Below are positions 6,600-13,490 of a DNA stretch of 13,752 nt, piece by piece. A program made the translations under genes and the position numbers. The DNA is taken from NCBI GenBank assembly GCA_026395155.1, contig JAPLZG010000112.1, forward strand, positions 3,305 to 17,056, read 5' to 3'. The notes beneath the pieces are model-generated. The model saw nothing but the letters and a program-made list of their open reading frames with translations. It did no database searches and was not told the origin of the DNA. Position 1 is the stretch's first letter. Each line of letters starts with the position of its first letter. The DNA is from Candidatus Tayloriibacteriota bacterium (lineage in GTDB: Bacteria > Patescibacteriota > Minisyncoccia > Phycocordibacterales > GWA1-40-21).

Positions 6600-6624
6600 A
6601 TTTATCCTCGGTCGGTAGATAAAT
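6600..6624. repeat. 7-bp inverted repeat upstream of the plus-strand genes
   Basis: ATTTATC (6600-6606) and GATAAAT (6618-6624) flank an 11-nt loop. It lies 67 nt before the first plus-strand start and next to a second, longer inverted repeat. Confidence 0.4.
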
Positions 6625-6638
6625 GTTTCGTTTATATA

Positions 6639-6675
6639 AATACTTGACTCGTCCTCAAGTATTATTATTTATAAT
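6639..6675 (+). promoter_or_regulatory. Candidate promoter/operator of the 6691..7719 operon
   Basis: A perfect 9-bp inverted repeat, AATACTTGA (6639-6647) and TCAAGTATT (6655-6663), has a 7-nt spacer. Its left arm and spacer contain TTGACT (6644-6649), and a perfect TATAAT lies at 6670-6675. The spacing of 20 nt is too long for a good sigma70 promoter, so the -35 assignment is doubtful. The inverted repeat overlapping the promoter would suit a repressor. ATG follows 16 nt after the TATAAT, so any leader would be very short. Confidence 0.35.
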
Positions 6676-6690
6676 TAATTTATTAACAAC

Positions 6691-7023
6691 ATGAAAGTAT
6701 TAACTATGAAAGAGATACTAACGGGTCCAAAGATTAGTAATTGGAGCGGGAGCGAAAAAACAAAAGATCTCATTTCTTCGCAAATTTCGGAAATCTGGGG
6801 AGAAAGTGAACTTAAAAACTACAACCCTGATAAAAGTGCCCTCCCATATTCCAAATGGTTTAGTTTGGGTTACGTTCCCAAGAAAGGCAGCAAAGCGCTA
6901 AAGAGCATGATTCTGATCGAAAAGAAAGACGCTCAAGGAAATGTGATCAAGAGTTATCCAAAGACGATAAATTTATTCTATTATCGCTCTGTTGAACCTC
7001 TGAACCAGAATAAAAATAGATAA
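6691..7023 (+). CDS. Small protein resembling the ArdC/DUF1738 N-terminal fold, 110 aa
   Basis: Residues 51-100 read LPYSKWFSLGYVPKKGSKAL, then a strand, a lysine/aspartate turn (EKKDAQGN) and a final strand, INLFYYRSVEPL. The layout W...LG..xKKG.KA....(I/V)...+...G........FY...QVE is like the core of the ArdC N-terminal single-strand-DNA-binding domain found in plasmid anti-restriction and Tra-type proteins. The match is by eye and covers only part of the domain. The N-terminal half is helical and polar. The start has a TTATTAACAAC leader and no Shine-Dalgarno. The gene heads a three-gene plus-strand set, separated from the next gene by 38 nt. A role in element DNA metabolism is inference. 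Confidence 0.7.
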   Translation: MKVLTMKEILTGPKISNWSGSEKTKDLISSQISEIWGESELKNYNPDKSALPYSKWFSLGYVPKKGSKALKSMILIEKKDAQGNVIKSYPKTINLFYYRSVEPLNQNKNR

Positions 7024-7061
7024 AAGAAATTATTATTAACAACTTAAATTAAAAAATTATC

Positions 7062-7468
7062 ATGATTAATTACAAAACTAGACCTGCACCAACCTACCAG
7101 ACCATGGTTGCTCAAGCAATGGATATAAATCATATATCGCACCCAGTTAAAAAGCTTGTGGAAAAGGCACTTGGCTCAATAACATTTACCGCAGAAATAA
7201 CAGAAGACAAACAAACAAAGATATTCTTCACCTTGATGTAAAACCTCAGCAAAATTCAGGCATTAAGTTAGATGACTCGTATCAAGTAAAAGAAGTTGAG
7301 AGCTCAGACAATGGCATCACAGGGAAACAGTTAGATTACTTACGAAAACTTATTAAGACAAATGTAGCTGAGAATAAACGTAGCGAGTTAGAAAAGCAGA
7401 TAGCAGGATACTCACGTGATGAGGCATCTTTTGCCATTCAGCAATATTGTTCGGTAAAGAAAAATTAA
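7062..7468 (+). pseudogene. Frameshifted small DNA-metabolism-type protein
   Basis: From ATG 7062 the frame encodes 59 residues (MINYKTRPAPTYQTM... to KIFFTLM) and stops at TAA 7241. In the -1 frame an uninterrupted sequence continues from about 7232 (LDVKPQQNSGIKLDD...) to TAA 7468. Joined near TTCTTCACC, the two give about 135 residues that read as one protein. It has a beta-rich N-terminal part and a C-terminal helical module, ITGKQLDYLRKLI...SRDEASFAIQQY. That module resembles the T..KQ...I..L...EA..I tail seen in phage and plasmid recombination and single-strand-binding proteins. One missing base near 7226-7231 would explain the break. No standard X-XXY-YYZ slippery heptamer is present, so a mutation or sequencing error is likelier than programmed frameshifting. 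Confidence 0.65.
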
Positions 7469-7485
7469 TAACTAATATAAATAAC

Positions 7486-7719
7486 ATGTTAAATACAAAA
7501 ACCAAAATAAAAGATTATTTTAGTAACAATTATCCTTACTTCCCCCATTTCTCTATTCCTTGTAGTGAGAAGATGACACAACGCCAACGTCTTACCTTGG
7601 TAAATCTTATCTACGAAAAAGTATTAGATCCAGAGGCAGTTAATGAGAGGCTTATTGAATTAGAGAGCTTTACTCAAGATGATGCGCGCGAGAATATCAA
7701 AGAACTTTTAGAGGTTTAG
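7486..7719 (+). CDS. Small helical protein with T..RQ...L..LI module, 77 aa
   Basis: The protein is 77 residues from ATG 7486. A TTG at 7447 is open in frame, but it overlaps the previous gene, while ATG 7486 has the AATAAC leader shared with the other starts. Residues 30-77 read MTQRQRLTLVNLIYEKVLD, then ERLIELESFTQDDARENIKE. The pattern of threonine, glutamine, Leu-Ile helix, and a second helix with (S/T)-x-(D/E)-(D/E)-A parallels the C-terminal module of the preceding frameshifted gene. It may therefore be a stand-alone copy of that module. It is 17 nt downstream of the frameshifted ORF and directly followed by a terminator. The function is unknown, probably DNA or recombination related. 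Confidence 0.75.
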   Translation: MLNTKTKIKDYFSNNYPYFPHFSIPCSEKMTQRQRLTLVNLIYEKVLDPEAVNERLIELESFTQDDARENIKELLEV

Positions 7720-7727
7720 TTGGCGAT

Positions 7728-7775
7728 AATAATAAGGCGTTGTTTCCATCTGGAACAACGCCTTATTATTTATTT
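7728..7775 (+). terminator. Strong hairpin terminator after the plus-strand operon
   Basis: A perfect 17-bp stem has left arm 7728-7744 (AATAATAAGGCGTTGTT) and right arm 7754-7770, with a 9-nt loop. It begins 8 nt after the stop codon of the 77-aa gene. The T-rich end of the right arm and the following TATTT supply the U-tract, though a continuous run of U is lacking. Confidence 0.75.
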
Positions 7776-7799
7776 AAAGGGTAAAGGATAACGAAATAC

Positions 7800-7840
7800 C
7801 ACAATAAACAAGCACTGAGGAACATAAATAACCTCAGCAC
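7800..7840 (-). terminator. Candidate terminator of the defence operon
   Basis: In the minus-strand RNA, GUGCUGAGG (7840-7832) pairs with CCUCAGUGC (7820-7812) using two wobble pairs, around an 11-nt loop. UUGUUUAUUGUGG follows. It lies about 90 nt after the stop codon of the 163-aa gene. The interrupted U-tract makes it moderate. Confidence 0.45.
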
Positions 7841-7862
7841 AGGTCAGTACAGCCTGGAATAT

Positions 7863-7910
7863 GAGGGTCTATTTAGTAAACATGATGTCTGGGTCATGTT
7901 CCCTCTTTTT
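7863..7910 (+). terminator. Second plus-strand terminator facing the defence operon
   Basis: AACATGA (7879-7885) pairs with TCATGTT (7894-7900) around 8 nt. The stem is extended by GAGGG (7863-7867) with CCCTC (7901-7905) across an 11-nt one-sided bulge, and TTTTT follows at once (7906-7910). It would stop plus-strand transcription before it runs into the convergent hsd genes. Confidence 0.55.
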
Positions 7911-7929
7911 GATCGTAAATGCTTCAAAT

Positions 7930-8421
7930 TTATAATTCGTCCTTAAGTTCTACTGCCTCATCTTCATCAAGTCCGTTCTCGTCCATAATTTCTTTTACAT
8001 GTTCTGCTTCATCACGATCTAAGTCATTATTTTCCATCAGATCGTGGATTTCTTCCTCATCCCCATTGTTCCTATCACTCCAAGAATAGTCCTCTACCAC
8101 ATATTCATCTAATATTGGTAATTCCCTGCTGTGTACTCGTAAAACTGTTTGTATCGGCAAGACATCTTCTGACTTTTTATCTGTTATTTTTGGTGTTTGT
8201 TTTTTGCTCAAAGCATAAAAAACAAAGACAATCGCACCGACAAGAAAAATCCACCAAAAGTAAGTATAAATCAGATAAATAACCACAACCAAAACGTAGA
8301 AAAGTACTTTAAGTATCCCAAGAAAAATAAACCCAGCTCCTAAAGCCATGGCAAGCCCAGGGAACAAAATGCATAAAACGATAATAAGAGGAAGATTGTT
8401 TCCGTTATGATAATGAGACAT
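7930..8421 (-). CDS. Membrane protein with acidic C-terminal tandem repeats, 163 aa
   Basis: After a short polar start (MSHYHNGNN), residues 10-72 are strongly hydrophobic and can form two or three transmembrane helices. A linker follows, and the tail from about 121 is very acidic. It contains two tandem 17-residue units, DLMENNDLDRDEAEHVK (127-143) and EIMDENGLDEDEAVELK (144-160), with 8 identical positions including M, LD, DEA and K. I recall LDEDEA-type helical repeats as common in Patescibacteria. It is the last gene of the defence operon, 8 nt after the nuclease gene, and is followed by a candidate terminator. It could be a membrane-bound effector or partner of the nuclease, but it could also simply be a neighbour. 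Confidence 0.8.
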   Translation of the reverse strand: MSHYHNGNNLPLIIVLCILFPGLAMALGAGFIFLGILKVLFYVLVVVIYLIYTYFWWIFLVGAIVFVFYALSKKQTPKITDKKSEDVLPIQTVLRVHSRELPILDEYVVEDYSWSDRNNGDEEEIHDLMENNDLDRDEAEHVKEIMDENGLDEDEAVELKDEL

Positions 8422-8429
8422 TTTATTAA

Positions 8430-8867
8430 TTATTTCTTATTTTGAAAACTCTTAAAATCTTTTGGAGAAAATTCAGTGACATTTCCTTTATCATCCACAG
8501 AAAAGATACTTAAACACAAATGTCTAGCAACCTGCCACGGAATTCTTCTAATTGCCTTATCGGCACTTTCCTTTGGTAAGCCGAGCCCATATTTATATGC
8601 ATGTCTGGCAATAACGCTCATTCTTGTAACTAATTGACCCAAACAAAACAAAAAATTTGTATCGGCTATAGATCTTGCAGACTTAGCGTATGATTTACCT
8701 TTACACTCTACAAAAAATCTTCTAGCTTTATTTTTATTATTTCCATCTGAAACAATGATGTCACATCCATGATCATGTAATCCCTTAGATTTAAGATTGT
8801 AGTTCCAACCTTTTCTATGTAGATATTCTTCTATTCTTTTTTGCACAAATTCCTCGGTAATTTTCAT
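8430..8867 (-). CDS. Stand-alone PD-(D/E)XK-type nuclease, 145 aa
   Basis: A compact restriction-endonuclease-like domain. An N-terminal helix (TEEFVQKRIEEYLHRKGW) is followed by GCDIIV with D36, then FFVECKGKS with E54 and K56, giving the D-Xn-E-x-K catalytic signature. A helix with NFLFCLGQLVTRM (71-83) resembles the fourth motif with its conserved glutamine seen in many members of this superfamily. It has no fused DNA-recognition domain. It lies 6 nt after the hsdR stop in the same orientation, so it is surely co-transcribed with the Type I restriction genes. It could be an auxiliary defence nuclease or a DNA-repair type enzyme. Fold and active site are seen in the sequence; the target is unknown. 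Confidence 0.8.
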   Translation of the reverse strand: MKITEEFVQKRIEEYLHRKGWNYNLKSKGLHDHGCDIIVSDGNNKNKARRFFVECKGKSYAKSARSIADTNFLFCLGQLVTRMSVIARHAYKYGLGLPKESADKAIRRIPWQVARHLCLSIFSVDDKGNVTEFSPKDFKSFQNKK

Positions 8868-8873
8868 AAGAGA

Positions 8874-11831
8874 TTAGTTTTTAACCTTTCTAACCATAAA
8901 ATCAAATAGTTTTTCATTTACGAATTTCTTCAACTCAGGATTTTCATCGAGTTTCTTATACAAATCAAAATGACTATTTAGCATAGTAATAAGCTCGCTC
9001 TGGAATTCAGAATCAAATTTAATCTTTGCTGCATCTTGGCTGTTATTCTCAATAGAGCCTCTGAGTTCGTTATTTTTAAGTAGTTTTTCACTAAGAGTAT
9101 TTAATATAACTTTGTCATCAGAGCTAAAGTTCGCACCAAATCTTTCATTGATTTCTTTTATTATTCTTGATAACTGGTCCATCTCATCTTGCAATTCTAG
9201 TTTACTTGAACCATTTCCGCCCATTGGATTTATTACTCCCTCAGTATTATCTAAAACAACAGAAGTCTCCTGTTTCTTTTGAATTTTATAAGTATCCATA
9301 TCTATCGCCTCTAATATTTCATATGGCAAAGTGTCTTTTCTTCTCGGTAATTTCTTATTTAATAGTTTCAAGAAGATAAAAAGTTTTTCTAATCGAGGAT
9401 CCTCAAAAGTGACAATTTGCGAAATGAAAGCATATTTTCTTGTATAATCAGCCACCAACGTTTTAAATTGTTCTATTTCTTGATCATTTTTCTCACCATC
9501 GAGACGAGCAACTATTGCATCTAAAGTCGCATTAAGCTTATCTGGTTTAGCTCCATTAAAATACTCATCAGTAAAACCATTTACTTCAAATTCAGTAAAT
9601 AACTTAAAAGCGAATACATCTCTTTCTAAATCATGAATTATATTTGGGTTCGTAGCTTCAGAAAGTATTGTTGTCGTATAGTAGGGCTGGAATGAATCTC
9701 TTATATCATCTATTTCATTTACAAAATCCAAAACAAAAACATTTTCCTTTCCAGCTATCGTTCTATTGAGTCTTGAAAGTGTTTGAACTGCTTTTACATC
9801 ACCGAGCTTTTTATCAACATACATTGCTGTCAAAAGAGGTTGATCAAAACCAGTTTGAAATTTTTCAGCTACAATCAAAAACTTATACTCATCTTTTTTA
9901 AATTCTTCAGCAGTCTGGCTTTCTGGAACCTTATTCATGTTTGATTCTGTATATTCCAAATAGCCATCTTTTACAACACCAGAAAATGCTACAAGAGATT
10001 TATGTTTATAGCCTTTTTCAGCTAAGTATTTATCAAAAGCAATCTTGTATCTTACTGCATGTAAACGTGATTTTGTAACAATCATCGCTTTAGCGTTTCC
10101 ATATATCTCACCAGTAATCTTTTCTTCAAAGTGTTCAACGATTATTTGTATCTTCTTTTCAATCGCATGTTCATGTTTTTCAACATATCCGATCAAAAGT
10201 CTTTCTGCTTTTTTCTTGTCATATTCAGGATCATCTGCTATTTTTTTCAATAAACCAAAATAAGTCTCGTATGTTATATAGTTCTTGAGTACATCTAAAA
10301 TAAACCGTTCCTCAATAGCTTGTTTCATTGAATATAAGGCAAAAGGAATATATTTTCCAGTTGTCAGATCTTCAGTGCCAAAGAGTTCAAGTGTTTTTTG
10401 TTTTGGTGTTGCAGTAAAAGCCAAATAGCTAATATTTGGTGATTTTACCTTTCTTGCTTTCATCCTTTCTATAATCAAATCTTCAGTTGTTTTAAAGACT
10501 TTTTCTTCTTTTTCAGCATCTTTCTCAGCCTCATCTAGTGTAAGAACCTGTCTCAAATCAGCTGCAGACTCACCAGATTGTGAAGAATGAGCCTCATCAA
10601 TAATAACAGCGAACTTTTTACCTGCTGTTTGCTCCATTGTGTCCACGATTACAGGAAATTTCTGTAGGGTTGTTGTTATAACTCGTATCCCCTTTTCAAG
10701 TGATTCTTTTAGTTCTGCAGATGATTCAACATGCTTTACAACGCCAACAACATGAGAAAAACTTTGAACTGTATGCGAAAGTTGTCTATCAAGTATACGG
10801 CGATCTGTTACAACAATTACTCCATCAAATATATTTTCATTGTTCTCATTGTGAAGTTCAGCTAATCGATGTGCTGTCCATGCAATGGTATTGCTTTTAC
10901 CAGATCCTGCACTATGTTGTATAAGATAATTTCTTCCAGAGCCATTTTCTCTGGAGTCATCCAAAATTCTTTTTACCGTATCAAACTGATGATATCGTGG
11001 AAAGATTATTTTTTCTTCTTTTATTTTCTTGCCTTTTATATTTTCTTTTTCTTCTGTATATTCTTGTATAAAATTACCGACAAGATCCATAAAGTTGTCC
11101 TTGCTCCATACATCTTCCCAAAGGTAGCTTGTTTTATATTTTCCAGGCACAGCAGGATTACCAGAGGAGTTTTTATCGCCCTTATTAAAGGGTAAAAAAT
11201 ATGTTTTGAGGCCTGCAAGTTTTGTGGTCATAAATACTTGCTCTGTATCTACAGCAAAATGAGTCAAACATCTTCTAAAAGCGAGAAGTTTTTCTTTTGG
11301 GTCTCTATCAGTTTTATATTGTTGAATTGCGTTTATAATACTCTGTCCTGTAAGTTGATTCTTAAGCTCAACAGTAAAAATTGGTAGACCGTTTAGAAAT
11401 AAAACAACGTCAATAGAATTTTCATTTTTAACACTGTATTTTACCTGTCGCATTACACTTAAAATATTCTTCTCATATTCTGCGGTAATATCAGGATTGA
11501 GATTATTTTGTGGTTTCCAGAAAGCGAGTTTTATTCTCACTCCTCTGTCAGAAATACCTTCTCGCAATACGCTTAAAAGTCCGCGAGAAACTACTTCATC
11601 ATCAAGACGAGCTAAGAATTTCTCAGATACTTCATTTCCATATTGAGCTTCAAGCTTTTCCCATTCTTTTGATTGGCCACTTTTTACAAAATCCAATACC
11701 AAATCTGTATCCATACAGATATTTTTATTATAAGTGTTTGTCTGACGAGACTGATAACCATGAAGGTCAACGAGAGCTTTCTCTATCAATTCTTCAAATC
11801 CTGATTCTCTTGTGTTGGTTTTGTTTATCAT
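8874..11831 (-). CDS. hsdR: Type I restriction enzyme R subunit (HsdR), 985 aa
   Basis: This is the ATP-dependent translocase and endonuclease subunit of a Type I restriction-modification complex. The nuclease domain shows D141 with FTVELKNQLTGQ (E155, K157). The helicase motor starts with RYHQFDTVKRIL (279-290), then Walker A HSAGSGKS (306-313), DEAH (412-415), LAFTATP (470-476), AEKFQTGFDQPLLTAMYVDK (655-674) and QTLSRLNRT (683-691). The C-terminal helical region should bind the methylase core. Length and motif order are complete, so it should be active. Only 1 nt separates it from the upstream zinc-ribbon gene. The specificity subunit lies at the right edge, with two foreign genes in between, and the methylase gene is outside the window. 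Confidence 0.98.
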   Translation of the reverse strand: MINKTNTRESGFEELIEKALVDLHGYQSRQTNTYNKNICMDTDLVLDFVKSGQSKEWEKLEAQYGNEVSEKFLARLDDEVVSRGLLSVLREGISDRGVRIKLAFWKPQNNLNPDITAEYEKNILSVMRQVKYSVKNENSIDVVLFLNGLPIFTVELKNQLTGQSIINAIQQYKTDRDPKEKLLAFRRCLTHFAVDTEQVFMTTKLAGLKTYFLPFNKGDKNSSGNPAVPGKYKTSYLWEDVWSKDNFMDLVGNFIQEYTEEKENIKGKKIKEEKIIFPRYHQFDTVKRILDDSRENGSGRNYLIQHSAGSGKSNTIAWTAHRLAELHNENNENIFDGVIVVTDRRILDRQLSHTVQSFSHVVGVVKHVESSAELKESLEKGIRVITTTLQKFPVIVDTMEQTAGKKFAVIIDEAHSSQSGESAADLRQVLTLDEAEKDAEKEEKVFKTTEDLIIERMKARKVKSPNISYLAFTATPKQKTLELFGTEDLTTGKYIPFALYSMKQAIEERFILDVLKNYITYETYFGLLKKIADDPEYDKKKAERLLIGYVEKHEHAIEKKIQIIVEHFEEKITGEIYGNAKAMIVTKSRLHAVRYKIAFDKYLAEKGYKHKSLVAFSGVVKDGYLEYTESNMNKVPESQTAEEFKKDEYKFLIVAEKFQTGFDQPLLTAMYVDKKLGDVKAVQTLSRLNRTIAGKENVFVLDFVNEIDDIRDSFQPYYTTTILSEATNPNIIHDLERDVFAFKLFTEFEVNGFTDEYFNGAKPDKLNATLDAIVARLDGEKNDQEIEQFKTLVADYTRKYAFISQIVTFEDPRLEKLFIFLKLLNKKLPRRKDTLPYEILEAIDMDTYKIQKKQETSVVLDNTEGVINPMGGNGSSKLELQDEMDQLSRIIKEINERFGANFSSDDKVILNTLSEKLLKNNELRGSIENNSQDAAKIKFDSEFQSELITMLNSHFDLYKKLDENPELKKFVNEKLFDFMVRKVKN

Positions 11832-11832
11832 A

Positions 11833-12696
11833 TTATTGTTTTTTAATTACTTTTTCTGATTTTTTATTAAGTAACTTTTTCATAGAATCCGTAAATCTTT
11901 TAGAATCTTTTTTATCTCTTTTCAATTTATTTGCGAGATAAATTAATATTTCTTTTATAGAATCAGCATATTCTAAACAATCCTGATCGGTTTCTGCATG
12001 CAAACCTTCACTTAAAGCTGAGTGTAATACACCAAGGGGATTCATACCATCTGGACACAAAGATACAGGCAATAAATCCTTAACCAGTTCAATTTTTTCT
12101 TGAGTAACTCTCGTTTTTTTAGTTTCTGCTAACGCAATTTTATACTTTTCTTTTCCATCACCTTCTAATAAATCCGATATGGAATCAAGCAATCCGTCGA
12201 TTATTTCTTCGGTAATTCTTCTAAAATATGCAAAAGATCCAATTCCGTAACCCTGTGATTCACAAATCAAACCTTTCTTATAATCTTCAGCATGATCTTC
12301 CAAAATATCCTCTAATTCTTTATCCATTTTTATACTCCATGCAGGAATTTGACCAACTTTCTCTAAATATATATTTGTTTTTACATCCTTTCCTTTGTTG
12401 TCATATCCAAAGTAAATTAAAAAAACGTACAAACCTTTTTCACAAGCAGAGCAAACATAACGAACATCTTTAACTTTACCTATAATAGATTCGCCTTGAT
12501 TCATCCTATTTTCAAAAAATTCATTAGACATATTAAATGTTTGCTCTGAATCACAAACATTACAATACATATGTATAGCTGGTTTTGGAACCATGTTTTC
12601 CTTTAATTGGGTATGTCCGTATTCAGGATAAAATTCCCAATTTGTTTTAAACTTTTTATATAGTGGATATTTTTCTAAAAATTCTTTGTTGGCCAT
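11833..12696 (-). CDS. Zinc-ribbon helical protein in the restriction operon, 287 aa
   Basis: Two cysteine pairs, C45/C48 (YCNVCD) and C82/C85 (VCSACEKG), form a likely zinc ribbon. A helical domain follows with YGIGSFAYFRRITEEIIDGL (150-169) and, near the C-terminus, LHSALSEGLHAETD (224-237) and a helix ending in a lysine-rich tail. The layout, a zinc ribbon followed by a helical bundle with G.....R+..E, resembles DUF4145-type proteins often found beside restriction genes. The SEGLH segment could be a degenerate HEPN-like site, but no canonical RX4-6H motif is seen. Gaps are 4 nt upstream and 1 nt downstream, so it is fully part of the hsd operon. It may be a regulator or an added defence component. 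Confidence 0.8.
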   Translation of the reverse strand: MANKEFLEKYPLYKKFKTNWEFYPEYGHTQLKENMVPKPAIHMYCNVCDSEQTFNMSNEFFENRMNQGESIIGKVKDVRYVCSACEKGLYVFLIYFGYDNKGKDVKTNIYLEKVGQIPAWSIKMDKELEDILEDHAEDYKKGLICESQGYGIGSFAYFRRITEEIIDGLLDSISDLLEGDGKEKYKIALAETKKTRVTQEKIELVKDLLPVSLCPDGMNPLGVLHSALSEGLHAETDQDCLEYADSIKEILIYLANKLKRDKKDSKRFTDSMKKLLNKKSEKVIKKQ

Positions 12697-12700
12697 ATTT

Positions 12701-13486
12701 TTATTTGTTATTTTGTTTTAACTTATTATCAATCATATTAAGTTGTGCAGAAACGGTCTCAATAAACCATAGAGCGTCAATCTCCGCTGGTTTCTGACCA
12801 TTTCCAGCATGCACCACCCCAGATGAGTCAGATCGATAAGCGTATATCTTTTCTAACAATGCTTTTTGTGTTGGTGATATAATTCCATTCTTTTCAAGTT
12901 GAGAAACCGCAGCACTATATTCCTTCGCGCCAGTTTTATTTTTGAGATAATCTTCAAAAGCAACAAAAATATCTTTAACGATATCTTCTGATTTTGCTTT
13001 TCTCCCCATGAGGTTTCCCACAGCTTCAAAGAATTTTTCATGTGCCGAGGAATTACCAGAAAGTATCGTTTGTACTCCTTCAATTTTTTCTGCCAGATCT
13101 TCAGAAATTTTTAATTCCACTCTTCTGTTGTGAATGGTGTATACAGACCCAGAAAGTTCAAAGGATTGTTCTATTTCTGATTGGGCTGGATCTCGTCGTG
13201 TATAGTAAATACCTAAAGCCATATCTAGAAATATTTCAATAACCGTAAACACCTTGTGATATTCTTCGTGCTGAATAATAAATAATGGATTTTCTCCAGG
13301 AAATTCTTTTTGAACTTCATATATATAACTATCTGTTTCTACATCCCATGGATCACCTGTGTTGTGTGGATTGCGACCAACGTATTCATTGAGAACAGTG
13401 AGCAATCTTGTACGAAGAGCCTCAGATACTTGTTCGTATCCCGAGTACTCTACTATATGTTTATTTCGTCTACTAAAATATGTCAT
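12701..13486 (-). CDS. AbiJ-like abortive-infection protein, 261 aa
   Basis: The N-terminal region (FSRRN, then VSEALRTRLLTVLNEYVG) and the strand/helix pattern through about 120 resemble the AbiJ N-terminal domains placed before HEPN-like C-termini. The C-terminal half is helical and ends with YRSDSSGVVHAGN (217-229), followed by EIDALWFIETVSAQLNMID. This matches the RNxxGGxxHG-type signature of AbiJ/Abi_C proteins, with R218 and H226 as the candidate active residues. Such proteins usually act as phage-triggered effectors, possibly RNases. The gene lies between hsdS and the zinc-ribbon gene with 4-nt gaps, so it would be co-expressed with the restriction system. The family call is by eye; the ATG start follows directly on hsdS. 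Confidence 0.75.
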   Translation of the reverse strand: MTYFSRRNKHIVEYSGYEQVSEALRTRLLTVLNEYVGRNPHNTGDPWDVETDSYIYEVQKEFPGENPLFIIQHEEYHKVFTVIEIFLDMALGIYYTRRDPAQSEIEQSFELSGSVYTIHNRRVELKISEDLAEKIEGVQTILSGNSSAHEKFFEAVGNLMGRKAKSEDIVKDIFVAFEDYLKNKTGAKEYSAAVSQLEKNGIISPTQKALLEKIYAYRSDSSGVVHAGNGQKPAEIDALWFIETVSAQLNMIDNKLKQNNK

Positions 13487-13490
13487 AAAT

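Noticed and set aside
7195..7241. Programmed -1 frameshifting in the 7062 gene
   Set aside because: No X-XXY-YYZ slippery heptamer is present before the stop; a one-base deletion explains the data more simply.
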